64,000 nucleotides of DNA from NCBI RefSeq assembly GCF_030944625.1, contig NZ_JAUSXY010000001.1, positions 2,728,001 through 2,792,000 of the forward strand, given 5' to 3'. Shown in pieces: positions 17,132-26,750 of this stretch. The position numbers were made by a program, and so were the translations under genes. This DNA is from Arthrobacter sp. SLBN-112. GTDB lineage: Bacteria > Actinomycetota > Actinomycetes > Actinomycetales > Micrococcaceae. The notes below the pieces were generated by a model that had not been told where the DNA came from, did not search any database, and worked only from the letters and a program-made list of their open reading frames with translations. Within the stretch, counting starts at the first letter, position 1; every line of letters begins with the position of its first letter.

Positions 17132-18529
17132 TTGTCACCTAATCCAGCAGTAGATGCAGGCGGGCGGCGGCGCGTCGCCGTCATCGGCAGCGGCGTGGCC
17201 GGACTGACGGCCGCCTACGTGCTGAACCGGCAGGACAACGTCACCTTGTTCGAGGCAGATTCACGGCTGGGCGGCCACGCCCACACCCACGACATGCCGC
17301 AGCCGGACGGCAGCGTCATCGGAGTCGATACCGGTTTTATCGTTCACAACGAACGGACCTATCCCACGCTGCTGCGCCTGTTCGCCGAGCTCGGCGTGGA
17401 AACCCAGGATTCGGAAATGAGCATGTCCATCCGCTGTGACGGCTGCGGACTGGAATACGCCGGCGCCCGGAACGGCGCACGCGGCATCATCGCCAAACCG
17501 TCGAGCCTGCTGCGCGGCCGGTACCTGCTGATGCTCATGGAGATCACCCGGTTCTACCGGAAGGCCCGCGAACTGCTCAGGGCCGCGCCGCCGTCGGCCG
17601 TCAGCGGCGCGGTTGACGTTCCCGAACCGACGCTCGGCGCCTTCCTGGAGCGGGAGAAGTTCAGCCCCTACTTCATCTCCCACTTCATGACCCCGGTAGT
17701 CAGCGCCGTCTGGTCCTGCGACCCCACCACCGCGCTGTCCTACCCGGCGCGGTACCTCTTCACGTTCCTGGGCCACCACGGCCTGCTGGGCATCAAAGGC
17801 TCACCCCAGTGGCGCACCGTCACCGGCGGCTCGGCCCGGTACGTGGAAAAGCTCGCCGCGACCCTCCCGGACGTCCGGCTGGAAACGCCGGTCACCGCCA
17901 TCCGGCGCCTGCCCGCCGGCGTGGAGATCGCAACTGCCGGCGGCCTGGAAGCCTTCGACGCCGTCGTCATCGCCACCCACCCGGCGCAGGCACTGGGGTT
18001 CCTGGCCGACGCGACGCCGGAGGAAAAGGAAGCGCTCGGCGGCATGCCGTACTCGGTAAATCACACCGTCTTCCACCGCGACCCCGCGGTCCTGCCCTCG
18101 GCGGACAACGCCAGGGCTTCATGGAACTACCGGCTTCCCGGCTGCGACGCACGCCCGGACAAAGTCCTGGTCAGCTACGACCTGACGCGGTTGCAGCGGC
18201 TCGAACCCGCCGACGGCAGGCCGTACCTGGTCAGCCTTGGCGAGTCAGAGCTGATTGCCGACGTCGCCGTCCTGGACAGGATGGTCTACGAGCACCCGCA
18301 GTACACGCCCGAGTCCCTGCAGGCCCAGCAGGCCATTAAGGCACTCAGCAATAACCGTATCGCTTACGCCGGAGCGTACCTTGGCTGGGGCTTCCACGAG
18401 GACGGTGCCCTCGCCGGGGTCCGCGCCGCGGAGGCCCTTGGCCGCACCTGGCCGGTAGCCCGGGCCGCTGACGCCGGAGGCTCCTCCGGTGAGGGGGAGC
18501 GGGAACTACTGGCCGCGGAACCGGCATGA
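17132..18529 (+). CDS. FAD-dependent amine-oxidase-like oxidoreductase (COG2907 type) of a lipid-modification operon
   Basis: 465 aa from TTG 17132, chosen because AGGAG lies six bases before it; upstream codons in the frame are not protein-like. The N-terminus has the FAD-binding motif 'VAVIGSGVAGLTAAYVL', then 'LGGHAHTHD', 'GVDTGFIVHNERTYP', and a C-terminal 'AGAYLGWGFHEDGALAGVRAA' that closes the FAD site. The order COG2907 protein, DUF1365 protein, CFA-synthase-like enzyme is also found in M. tuberculosis (Rv0449c-Rv0448c-Rv0447c/ufaA1). There it is linked to methylation of unsaturated fatty acyl chains. A role as the reductase or oxidase step after methyl transfer is plausible but inferred. 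The stop overlaps the next start (ATGA). Confidence 0.85.
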   Translation: MSPNPAVDAGGRRRVAVIGSGVAGLTAAYVLNRQDNVTLFEADSRLGGHAHTHDMPQPDGSVIGVDTGFIVHNERTYPTLLRLFAELGVETQDSEMSMSIRCDGCGLEYAGARNGARGIIAKPSSLLRGRYLLMLMEITRFYRKARELLRAAPPSAVSGAVDVPEPTLGAFLEREKFSPYFISHFMTPVVSAVWSCDPTTALSYPARYLFTFLGHHGLLGIKGSPQWRTVTGGSARYVEKLAATLPDVRLETPVTAIRRLPAGVEIATAGGLEAFDAVVIATHPAQALGFLADATPEEKEALGGMPYSVNHTVFHRDPAVLPSADNARASWNYRLPGCDARPDKVLVSYDLTRLQRLEPADGRPYLVSLGESELIADVAVLDRMVYEHPQYTPESLQAQQAIKALSNNRIAYAGAYLGWGFHEDGALAGVRAAEALGRTWPVARAADAGGSSGEGERELLAAEPA

Positions 18530-19257
18530 CCGTGGGCGCCTCCATCTACCGCACCGCCATCTCCCACGTGCGGCAGACCCCGCTGAAGAATGCATTCACC
18601 TACCGCAGCTACAGCTGGTTCGTGGACGTGGATCACCTTCCCCGCCTGCCGGCCCTGCTCCGGCCGCTGGCCGTGTTCCGCGCGGCAGACCACCTGGGCG
18701 ACCCGGCGGCCAGTATCCGGACCAACGTGGAGCGTTACCTGCGGACGCAGGGAATAGAGCCCGACGCCGGTCCCATCCACATGCTGACCAGTGCCAGGGT
18801 TTTCGGCTACGTCTTCAACCCGCTGACGCTTTTCTGGTGCTACGGCATCAACGGAGAACTCCGGTGCGTGGTGGCCGAGGTCCACAACACCTACGGCGAA
18901 CGGCACTGCTACCTGCTCCGGACGGACCCCACCGGGCGTGCGTCAGTGCCGAAGGCCTTCTACGTTTCACCCTTCAACGACGTCGACGGCGAATACCGGA
19001 TGAAGCTGCCCGCCCCCGGCGAGCGGCTGGCGGTGTCAATCGTCCTGGAGCGGGAAGGGCACCGGCCCTTCGTGGCCACCATGGACGGCAGGCGGAAACC
19101 AGCCACCATCCGGAACATCCTGGCAGCAGCCGTTGCGGTGCCTGCCGCGCCGATGCTGGTATCCGCACTTATCCGGCTACAGGGCCTTAGGCTCTGGGCA
19201 AGACGCCTGCCCGTCGTCGCCAGACCACATCACCCTTCACAGGAGGCAGTTCAATGA
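18526..19257 (+). CDS. DUF1365 domain protein
   Basis: 243 aa with ATGA overlaps at both ends, so it is tightly coupled. DUF1365 features are 'SIYRTAISHVRQTPLKNAFTY' at the start, 'LTSARVFGYVFNPLTLFWCY' and 'VVAEVHNTYGERHCYLL', followed by 'KAFYVSPFNDVDGEYRM'. The biochemical role is unknown; its constant partnership with COG2907 flavoproteins and CFA-synthase-like enzymes points to membrane-lipid acyl-chain modification. A hydrophobic region near residues 195-215 may associate it with the membrane. Confidence 0.85.
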   Translation: MTVGASIYRTAISHVRQTPLKNAFTYRSYSWFVDVDHLPRLPALLRPLAVFRAADHLGDPAASIRTNVERYLRTQGIEPDAGPIHMLTSARVFGYVFNPLTLFWCYGINGELRCVVAEVHNTYGERHCYLLRTDPTGRASVPKAFYVSPFNDVDGEYRMKLPAPGERLAVSIVLEREGHRPFVATMDGRRKPATIRNILAAAVAVPAAPMLVSALIRLQGLRLWARRLPVVARPHHPSQEAVQ

Positions 19258-20627
19258 CAATGACGGACGACAACGGCACCGCCTCGGCTGAGCGGCCGGC
19301 GAACCACAATGGTTCCGCCGCACCGTACACCGTGCCGCGGCCTCCCGCGTCCATCGATGCGGGCATCTGGCCGGGAATTGCCGCCGTACCCTCCGGTTTC
19401 AAGGCGAACGGTGCAGCGCGGATCGCGGACGGGATCTTCAAGGCCGCGGTGCGGCGCCTTCCCCTGGAGGTGCGCTACCCGGACGGGCAAGTCCTGGGCT
19501 CAGTACCCGCCGGCTCCCGTGGTCCCGTCATGACCATCCACCGGCCCGAGCACTTTGCCTTGCGGTTGGGTGACGGCGGCCTGATCGGCCTGGGCGAGTC
19601 CTACATGGCGGGCGACTGGGATGCAGACAACCTGACAGCGGTGCTGGAGGTCTTCGCGGCCCGGGCCGGCACCCTGATACCGGTTCCGCTGCAGAAACTG
19701 CGTTCCATCTTCCTGCCGCGCCAGCCGCGGACGGAACGCAACTCCCTGAAAAACACCCGCTCCAATATCTCCCGTCACTACGACCTCTCCAACGAGCTGT
19801 TCGCCACATTCCTTGACGAGACCATGTCCTACTCCAGCGCGCTGTTCCCGGCGTCCGGAAGTGCCGTGAAGGACATGCCGTGGGAGGGCTTCGCCGCCGC
19901 CCAACAAGCGAAGATCGACCGGCTGCTGGACAAGGCCGCCGTCGGACCCGGAACCCGGGTGCTCGAGATTGGCACGGGGTGGGGCGAACTGGCATTGCGC
20001 GCAGCTGCCCGCGGCGCCACCGTCTACTCGGTCACGCTGTCCAGCGAGCAGCAGGAGCTGGCCCGGAAACGGGTGGCAGACGCAGGCTATGCCGGCCAGG
20101 TGACCATTGAGCTCAAGGACTACCGGGCCGTCGAGGGCGAGTACGACGCCGTGGTTTCGGTCGAGATGATCGAGGCAGTGGGCTACGAATACTGGGCCAC
20201 GTACTTCCAGACCATCGAGCGCGTCCTGGCCCCGGGCGGCAAGGTGGCCATCCAGGCCATCACCATCGCCCACGACCGCCTCCTGGCGACCCGGACCGGC
20301 TACACCTGGGTGCACAAGTACATCTTCCCGGGCGGCGTGATTCCGTCGGTGCGTGCCATCGAGGAAGTAACGGAAAAGCGGACCGGACTGCAGGTCCGTG
20401 AACGCCTTGCCTTCGGCGAACACTACGCCGAAACCCTGCGGCTCTGGGAGGAACGCTTCATGGCGCGGAAGGACGAAGTGGCCGAACTGGGGTTCGACGC
20501 CGTCTTCCAGCGGATGTGGCTGTTCTACCTGTGCTACTCGAGGGCCGGCTTCGCCTCGGGCTACCTCAACGTCCAGCAGATCGTGCTGGACCAGAGGAAG
20601 AACGCGCCGGCCAACGGAGGCCGCTGA
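19254..20627 (+). CDS. Cyclopropane-fatty-acyl-phospholipid synthase-like methyltransferase, first copy
   Basis: 457 aa. 'SRHYDLSNELFATFLDETMSY' marks the CFA-synthase family, SAM motif I is 'VLEIGTGWGELAL', and the active-site region is 'VSVEMIEAVGYEYWATYF'. It moves a methyl group from SAM to the double bond of phospholipid acyl chains, giving either a ring or a methyl branch. Where E. coli Cfa has YSC (Cys139, near the active site), this protein has YSS (S195). The start overlaps the DUF1365 stop (ATGA), and a second, different CFA-like gene follows with a one-base overlap. Product type, cyclopropane or methyl-branched, cannot be told from sequence. Confidence 0.9.
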   Translation: MTMTDDNGTASAERPANHNGSAAPYTVPRPPASIDAGIWPGIAAVPSGFKANGAARIADGIFKAAVRRLPLEVRYPDGQVLGSVPAGSRGPVMTIHRPEHFALRLGDGGLIGLGESYMAGDWDADNLTAVLEVFAARAGTLIPVPLQKLRSIFLPRQPRTERNSLKNTRSNISRHYDLSNELFATFLDETMSYSSALFPASGSAVKDMPWEGFAAAQQAKIDRLLDKAAVGPGTRVLEIGTGWGELALRAAARGATVYSVTLSSEQQELARKRVADAGYAGQVTIELKDYRAVEGEYDAVVSVEMIEAVGYEYWATYFQTIERVLAPGGKVAIQAITIAHDRLLATRTGYTWVHKYIFPGGVIPSVRAIEEVTEKRTGLQVRERLAFGEHYAETLRLWEERFMARKDEVAELGFDAVFQRMWLFYLCYSRAGFASGYLNVQQIVLDQRKNAPANGGR

Positions 20628-21865
20628 TGACGGCTGTACTTGCCGAAACGATTGCAGAGGTCCTGCGGCCCGTGGTGGGCGGGGAACTGCCCGTCCGCCT
20701 GAAGGCCTGGGACGGCTCGGAAGCGGGCCCGGCGGACGCGCCGGTGGTCCGTCTCAAAAGCCCGGACGCCATCCGGCGGCTGCTGTGGAATCCCGGGGAG
20801 CTGGGCGCCGCACAGGCCTACGTCACGGGTGAACTGGACATTGACGGGGACCTCAATTCCGCGCTGCAGCAGTTGTGGGAAGTGGTCCGGCAGCGCCGGT
20901 TGTCCGGCGTCCGCCTGACGCCCGGAGTCATCGCCGGGATAGGCAGGATTGCCCGCTCGGCCGGTGCTCTGGGTACACCCCCGGCGCCGCCGGCAACGCA
21001 GGCCAAGGTGCGGGGACGGCTGCACAGCCTGATCCGTGACCGTGCCGCGATCAGCCACCACTACGATCTCAGCAACGATTTCTACGGCCTGATCCTGGAT
21101 CCGCAGATGGCCTATTCCAGCGGCTACTGGACTGAAGAGCCCGGGGCGGGCTACGGCGTCGAGGATGCCCAGCGCGACAAGCTGGACCTGGTGTGCCGCA
21201 AGAGCGGGCTGCAGCCGGGCGTGCGCCTGCTGGATGTTGGCTGCGGGTGGGGGTCCTTGAGCCTGCACGCCGCGCGGCACTACGGGGCCACGGTGGTTGG
21301 AGTCACCCTCTCCGTAGAACAGAAAGCATTTATCGACGCGCGGATCAAGGAGTACGGCCTGGCGGACCAGGTGGAGATCCGGGTACAGGATTACCGCGAG
21401 ATTCCGGACGGGCCGTTCGACGCCGTCGCCTCCCTGGAAATGGGCGAACATGTGGGGCAGAAGAACTATCCCGTGTACGCCCAGGCACTGTTCGACAACC
21501 TGGCACCTGGCGGAAAGGTCCTGGTCCAGCAGATGTCCCGGCGCGGCCGGCATCCGGGCGGGGGTCCCTTCATCGAATCTTTCATCGCCCCTGACATGCA
21601 CATGCGCCCGGTGGGGGAGACGTTGAACTTCCTCGAGGGTGCAGGGTTCGAGGTGGAGGGGGTCGAGGGCATGCGCCGGCACTACGTCCGCACCCTTGAA
21701 GCCTGGTACGCGACATTCGAACAAAACCAGGACCGGGCCGAGGAAATGATGGGCCGGGAAGTGGTCCGTGTCTGGCGGCTGTACCTGGTGGGGGCGCTCC
21801 GCAGCTTCGCGGAAGGCCGGATGGGCGTGGAGCAGATCCTCTGCAGCCGGGCCGTTCCGCTGTAG
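20627..21865 (+). CDS. Cyclopropane-fatty-acyl-phospholipid synthase-like methyltransferase, second copy
   Basis: 412 aa from ATG 20627 with GGAGG six bases upstream and TGATG overlap. Family signatures are 'SHHYDLSNDFYGLILDPQ', SAM motif I 'LLDVGCGWGSLSL', and 'SLEMGEHVGQKNYPVY', which is closer to the E. coli Cfa 'EHVG' motif than the first copy. It also has Ser (S165) at the YSC position. The N-terminal half ('LKSPDAIRRLLWNPGELGAAQAYVTGELDIDGDL') matches the lipid-binding domain of Rv0447c-like enzymes. The two copies are clearly diverged, so they probably act on different substrates or do successive steps. A rho-independent terminator follows. Confidence 0.9.
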   Translation: MTAVLAETIAEVLRPVVGGELPVRLKAWDGSEAGPADAPVVRLKSPDAIRRLLWNPGELGAAQAYVTGELDIDGDLNSALQQLWEVVRQRRLSGVRLTPGVIAGIGRIARSAGALGTPPAPPATQAKVRGRLHSLIRDRAAISHHYDLSNDFYGLILDPQMAYSSGYWTEEPGAGYGVEDAQRDKLDLVCRKSGLQPGVRLLDVGCGWGSLSLHAARHYGATVVGVTLSVEQKAFIDARIKEYGLADQVEIRVQDYREIPDGPFDAVASLEMGEHVGQKNYPVYAQALFDNLAPGGKVLVQQMSRRGRHPGGGPFIESFIAPDMHMRPVGETLNFLEGAGFEVEGVEGMRRHYVRTLEAWYATFEQNQDRAEEMMGREVVRVWRLYLVGALRSFAEGRMGVEQILCSRAVPL

Positions 21866-21917
21866 CAGTTCCCGCCGCGGCCGCCGTCGCGAGGCGGCGG
21901 GTGGGATTGGTCACCCC

Positions 21918-21952
21918 AAGGGGTCCCGAAGGTCACTTCGGGGCCCCTTTTT
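21918..21952 (+). terminator. Rho-independent terminator of the lipid-modification operon
   Basis: A 14-bp stem (21918-21931 with 21936-21949, one G-T pair) and GTCA loop are followed by TTTTT (21948-21952), 53 bases after the last CFA-like gene. Confidence 0.85.
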
Positions 21953-21967
21953 CATGTCCGGAAGCCC

Positions 21968-22105
21968 TGTGGACAACGCAGCGACACGCCGTCGTTTTCG
22001 CGACACGCTGGCCGTTAATTGTGGCTAAGTAGTCCACAGGGTGTGGACCGGGCTGACAAAAATCCCGGGATCCCGGCCATTTTTACGACCCGGGCCTGTG
22101 GATTA
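21968..22105. promoter_or_regulatory. DnaA-box cluster upstream of nrdHIEF
   Basis: TGTGGACAA (21968-21976) is the exact reverse complement of the high-GC actinobacterial DnaA box TTGTCCACA. TAGTCCACA (22030-22038) and TGTGGATTA (22097-22105, reverse TAATCCACA) each differ by one base from a consensus box. The cluster covers 138 bases of the 290-base gap before nrdH. DnaA control of ribonucleotide reductase genes is known in E. coli and B. subtilis; here it is inferred. Confidence 0.5.
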
Positions 22106-22163
22106 ACGGTGCATTAAATGACATACTTGTAATACATCATCTTGGGGTCCAAAAGAGGCGCCT

Positions 22164-22179
22164 GCACTACATGTAGTAT
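22164..22179. promoter_or_regulatory. Candidate NrdR box upstream of nrdH
   Basis: GCACTACATGTAGTAT fits the NrdR consensus acaCwAtATaTwGtgt at the conserved C-A...A-T...T-G positions and contains the perfect palindrome ACTACATGTAGT. A second overlapping palindrome, ATGTAG-TAT-CTACAT, extends to the right. NrdR boxes usually come in pairs; I cannot find a convincing partner at the usual distance, though the TACTTGTAATAC stretch at 22124 is a weak candidate. Confidence 0.5.
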
Positions 22180-22242
22180 CTACATACGGCTTGGACGGGG
22201 ACACCGCACCAGCAATAGATTTCAACTAAGGGGACAGGGACA

Positions 22243-22488
22243 ATGACCGTAACGGTTTACACGAAGCCTGCTTGTGTTCAGTGCAACGCCACCTACCGTG
22301 CGCTCGACAAAAAGGGCATCACCTACCAGAGCGTCGACATTTCCCAGGACGCCGAGGCTCTTGAGCGCCTGAAGGCACTGGGCTACATGCAGGCTCCCGT
22401 TGTGGTCACCGACCAGGACCACTGGTCAGGCTTCCGCCCGGACAAGATCGAGGAACTGGCACTGTCCGCCGTTTCCTCCGTGGCTTAA
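22243..22488 (+). CDS. nrdH: Glutaredoxin-like NrdH-redoxin
   Basis: 81 aa from ATG 22243, preceded by AAGGGGACAGGGACA. The redox motif is CVQC at residues 11-14 in 'YTKPACVQCNATYRALDK', and the end 'WSGFRPDKIEELA' matches the conserved WSGFRPD of NrdH. NrdH is the electron donor that reduces class Ib ribonucleotide reductase, and is itself reduced by thioredoxin reductase. It is the first gene of nrdHIEF. Confidence 0.96.
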   Translation: MTVTVYTKPACVQCNATYRALDKKGITYQSVDISQDAEALERLKALGYMQAPVVVTDQDHWSGFRPDKIEELALSAVSSVA

Positions 22489-22530
22489 GGTTTCCGCTTT
22501 TCCCGACAGCAACCAGCTGAGGTGACGTCC

Positions 22531-23043
22531 ATGGTGGCACCCACAGCACAGCGTGACCACGCGGCTCAGCGCGTGGAGGCGTCCTCACCGGCCAGTGCAC
22601 AGGCCGATGCGGAGCCGGTTACCACCGGCAGCCAGCTCATCTACTTTTCCTCTGCATCCGAGAACACCAGCCGCTTCGTCAGGAAGCTAGGCCGTGAGGT
22701 GGCCCGGATCCCGCTCTACGCGAAGGACGCACCCCTCCTCGCCACCCGGCCGTTCGTGCTGGTGGTGCCTACTTACGGCGGCACCGGGGGAGAGGGGTCC
22801 GTTCCCAAGCAGGTCATCCGGTTCCTCAACAACCCGCAGAACAGGCAACTGCTCCGCGGCGTGATTGGTGCCGGCAACACGAACTTCGGGGACAACTACT
22901 GCATGGCCGGGGACATCATCGCCGCCAAGTGCAAAGTACCCCACCTCTATCGATTCGAACTTATGGGAACGCCGGAAGACGTCACCCGGGTCAACCAAGG
23001 ATTGGACACGTTTTGGACACGACTGTCGCAGACACAGAAGTAA
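22531..23043 (+). CDS. nrdI: Flavodoxin-like NrdI, activator of class Ib ribonucleotide reductase
   Basis: 170 aa from ATG 22531, with TGAGGTG eight bases upstream; GTG 22522 in the same frame is an alternative. After a 35-residue Ala-rich tail the protein has '[19 protein letters not shown]' (FMN phosphate loop), '[20 protein letters not shown]' and '[21 protein letters not shown]', all conserved in NrdI. It supplies oxidant for assembly of the dimanganese-tyrosyl radical cofactor in NrdF. The long N-terminal tail is unusual in composition but common in this group. Confidence 0.95.
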   Translation: MVAPTAQRDHAAQRVEASSPASAQADAEPVTTGSQLIYFSSASENTSRFVRKLGREVARIPLYAKDAPLLATRPFVLVVPTYGGTGGEGSVPKQVIRFLNNPQNRQLLRGVIGAGNTNFGDNYCMAGDIIAAKCKVPHLYRFELMGTPEDVTRVNQGLDTFWTRLSQTQK

Positions 23044-23063
23044 CCAGGGCCGGGAAGCCTGAG

Positions 23064-25184
23064 ATGCCGGCTGCCTACAAAGGCCTGGGCTACCATGAGC
23101 TGAACGCCATGCTGAACCTCTATGGTCCCAGCGGTGAAATCCAGTTTGAGGCGGACCGTGAGGCCGCGCACCAGTATTTCCTGCAGCACGTGAACAACAA
23201 CACCGTGTTCTTCCATGACCTGGAGGAGAAGCTCGACTACCTGGTGAAAAACCAGTACTACGAGCGCGAAACGCTGGACCAGTACACGATGAACTTCATC
23301 CGTGAACTGTTCAACCGTGCCTACAAGAAGAAGTTCCGCTTCGAAACCTTCCTGGGTGCCTTCAAGTTCTACACCTCCTACACGCTGAAGACGTTCGACG
23401 GCAAGCGTTTCCTGGAGCGCTACGAAGACCGAGTGTGCATGGTTGCCCTGCACCTGGCCCGCGGCAACGAACAGCTTGCCCTCCAGATGGTGGACGAGAT
23501 CATCGAGGGCCGCTTCCAGCCGGCCACCCCCACCTTCCTGAACGCCGGCAAGAAGCAGCGCGGCGAGCTGGTGTCCTGCTTCCTGCTGCGCATCGAAGAC
23601 AACATGGAGTCGATCGGGCGCAGCATCAACTCCGCGCTGCAGCTGTCCAAGCGCGGCGGCGGCGTGGCCTTTGCCCTGACCAACATCCGCGAAGTGGGCG
23701 CGCCCATCAAGCAGATCGAGAACCAGTCCTCAGGTGTCATCCCCGTGATGAAGCTCCTCGAAGACAGCTTCTCCTACGCCAACCAGCTCGGTGCCCGCCA
23801 GGGTGCCGGTGCCGTGTACCTGCACGCGCACCACCCGGACATTTACCGCTTCCTGGACACCAAGCGCGAGAACGCGGACGAGAAGATCCGCATCAAGACC
23901 CTCTCGCTGGGCGTCGTCATCCCGGACATCACGTTCGAGCTGGCCAAGAAGGACGAGGACATGTACCTGTTCTCGCCCTACGACGTCGAACGCGTCTACG
24001 GCATGCCGTTCTCCGACGTCTCGGTCACCGAGAAGTACTACGAGATGGTGGACGACTCCCGGATCAAGAAGACCAAGATCAAGGCACGCGAGTTCTTCCA
24101 GACCCTCGCCGAGATCCAGTTCGAATCCGGCTACCCGTACATCATGTTCGAGGACACCGTGAACCGGGCCAACCCGATCGACGGCAAGATCATCATGTCC
24201 AACCTGTGCTCGGAGATCCTCCAGGTTTCCCAGCCCACCACGTACAACGATGACCTGTCCTACGCGGACACCGGCAAGGACATCTCCTGCAACCTGGGCT
24301 CGCTGAACATTGCCAAGACCATGGATTCGCCGGACTTCGGCCTCACCATCGAGACGGCCATCCGCTCGTTGTCCGCCGTCTCGGACATGTCCAACATCAC
24401 CTCGGTGCCGTCCATCGCCAAGGGCAACGACCAGAGCCACGCCATTGGCCTGGGCCAGATGAACCTGCACGGTTACCTGGCGCGGGAGCGGGTCCACTAC
24501 GGCTCCGAAGAGGGCCTGGACTTCACCAACATCTACTTCTACTCGGTGGTGTACCACGCGGTCCGCGCCTCCAACCTGCTGGCCATCGAAACCGGCCAGA
24601 CGTTCGGCGGCTTCGAGAAGTCCAAGTACGCGTCCGGTGAATTCTTCGACAAGTACACGGAGCAGGAGTGGGTGCCGCAGACCGAGAAGGTCCGCGAGCT
24701 GTTCAAGAACGTGCACATCCCCACGCAGGCTGACTGGCAGGCGCTGAAGGCTTCGGTGATGGAGCACGGCATCTACAACCAGAATCTGCAGGCTGTGCCG
24801 CCCACCGGCTCGATCTCCTACATCAACAACTCCACCTCCTCGATCCACCCGGTGGCGTCCAAGATCGAGATCCGCAAGGAAGGCAAGCTGGGCCGCGTGT
24901 ACTACCCGGCGCCGTACCTGACCAACGACAACCTGGAGTACTACCAGGACGCGTACGAGATCGGCTACGAGAAGGTCATCGACACGTACGCCGCCGCCAC
25001 CCAGCACGTGGACCAGGGGCTGTCGCTGACGCTGTTCTTCAAGGACACCGCCACCACCCGCGACATCAACAAGGCCCAGATCTACGCCTGGAAGAAGGGC
25101 ATCAAGACCATCTACTACATCCGTCTCCGCCAGCTCGCGCTGGAAGGGACGGAAGTGGAGGGCTGCGTCTCCTGCATGCTTTAA
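23064..25184 (+). CDS. nrdE: Class Ib ribonucleoside-diphosphate reductase, alpha subunit
   Basis: 706 aa from ATG 23064; an alternative TTG at 23013 with AAGGA upstream would add 17 residues and overlap nrdI. The beginning '[20 protein letters not shown]' and the segments '[20 protein letters not shown]', '[20 protein letters not shown]' and '[20 protein letters not shown]' contain the catalytic cysteines. The C-terminal 'EGCVSCML' carries the redox-active CxxC that exchanges with NrdH. It makes deoxyribonucleoside diphosphates with NrdF. It lacks the N-terminal ATP-cone of class Ia enzymes, as expected for Ib. Confidence 0.96.
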   Translation: MPAAYKGLGYHELNAMLNLYGPSGEIQFEADREAAHQYFLQHVNNNTVFFHDLEEKLDYLVKNQYYERETLDQYTMNFIRELFNRAYKKKFRFETFLGAFKFYTSYTLKTFDGKRFLERYEDRVCMVALHLARGNEQLALQMVDEIIEGRFQPATPTFLNAGKKQRGELVSCFLLRIEDNMESIGRSINSALQLSKRGGGVAFALTNIREVGAPIKQIENQSSGVIPVMKLLEDSFSYANQLGARQGAGAVYLHAHHPDIYRFLDTKRENADEKIRIKTLSLGVVIPDITFELAKKDEDMYLFSPYDVERVYGMPFSDVSVTEKYYEMVDDSRIKKTKIKAREFFQTLAEIQFESGYPYIMFEDTVNRANPIDGKIIMSNLCSEILQVSQPTTYNDDLSYADTGKDISCNLGSLNIAKTMDSPDFGLTIETAIRSLSAVSDMSNITSVPSIAKGNDQSHAIGLGQMNLHGYLARERVHYGSEEGLDFTNIYFYSVVYHAVRASNLLAIETGQTFGGFEKSKYASGEFFDKYTEQEWVPQTEKVRELFKNVHIPTQADWQALKASVMEHGIYNQNLQAVPPTGSISYINNSTSSIHPVASKIEIRKEGKLGRVYYPAPYLTNDNLEYYQDAYEIGYEKVIDTYAAATQHVDQGLSLTLFFKDTATTRDINKAQIYAWKKGIKTIYYIRLRQLALEGTEVEGCVSCML

Positions 25185-25204
25185 TCTTCAACTAAATCGT
25201 GCCA

Positions 25205-25236
25205 GTACGACGGCGGGTGCCCGCCCGCCGTCGTAC
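25205..25236 (+). terminator. Hairpin between nrdE and nrdF
   Basis: GTACGACGGCGGG (25205-25217) pairs perfectly with CCCGCCGTCGTAC (25224-25236) around a six-base loop and is followed by GCTTTTAC. It could attenuate transcription so that nrdF is made in a different amount from nrdE, or simply protect the 3' end of the upstream message. Its outer arm resembles the terminator at 15504. Confidence 0.6.
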
Positions 25237-25248
25237 GCTTTTACTTAG

Positions 25249-26254
<1,006 letters not shown>

Positions 26255-26260
26255 TGCTGG

Positions 26261-26510
26261 TGTGAGACTCCGACGTAACTGAGCAATGTCGCGGTATCTG
26301 AGCAAAAAATGCCTCCTATCTGAACATTGCTCAGTTCGTGCGCGAGTGTGAGATTCCAAGCCAGTTGAAAATTTTTGTCCGGCTCCAACAGTCCTGATTC
26401 ACGAGTGGCGACGCCTACCGTAGCTGTGAGATTGGAAGTTAGTTGCCGATTTGGCGACTAGTTGGCGATTCGGAGCTTGAGGCTGGCGGCAAATCCGTCC
26501 TAGTTGGCGG
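26261..26510. mobile_element. Remnant of insertion-sequence ends (IS21-like multiple repeats), no transposase
   Basis: TGTGAGA(C/T)T occurs at 26261, 26347 and 26425, and (C/T)TAGTTG(G/C)CG at 26439, 26458 and 26500. In addition AACTGAGCAATGT (26277-26289) is repeated perfectly inverted at 26324-26336. Multiple short direct repeats beginning with TGT next to the end are typical of IS21-family termini. No transposase or helper ATPase gene is present, so this is a solo end, a deletion remnant or a MITE-like piece. The family assignment is inference. No gene is visible in 26255-26738. Confidence 0.45.
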
Positions 26511-26667
26511 CTCGCATTCCTGAGTAGACCGTAAGGTTCTACTGGCCATGGCTATTCCGGATCAGATGGCCACGTCTCACCGTGGTTGGCACGCTTGATA
26601 GGCGCCTCGGACGTTCGAGTGCCAGCTCACTCGGCTGAACTCCGGACGAAGTAAGCAGCAAGAAAAA

Positions 26668-26690
26668 GACCCCGCACAATCGGCGGGGTC
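26668..26690 (-). terminator. Minus-strand rho-independent terminator without an obvious gene
   Basis: GACCCCGC (26668-26675) pairs with GCGGGGTC (26683-26690). Read on the minus strand it is followed by TTTTTC. No minus-strand gene lies to its right, because the next gene is on the plus strand, so it is probably left over from a gene replaced by the accessory insertion. Confidence 0.6.
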
Positions 26691-26750
26691 CATTCGGAAA
26701 CACGAGCGATTTCTCAGGTCTGGTCGTGTTCCGCACACTTGAGGAGCATA

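Noticed and set aside
22030..22105. Replication origin suggested by DnaA boxes
   Set aside because: Only three boxes, no AT-rich unwinding region of usual size, and no dnaA, dnaN or recF nearby; a regulatory role for nrdHIEF fits better.
23730..25007. 425-codon minus-strand frame opposite nrdE
   Set aside because: Repetitive Val, Gly, Leu and Asp composition and a strongly conserved gene on the other strand.
26539..26736. 65-codon minus-strand frame before the accessory gene
   Set aside because: It spans a terminator hairpin, has no ribosome site and shows no protein-like composition.
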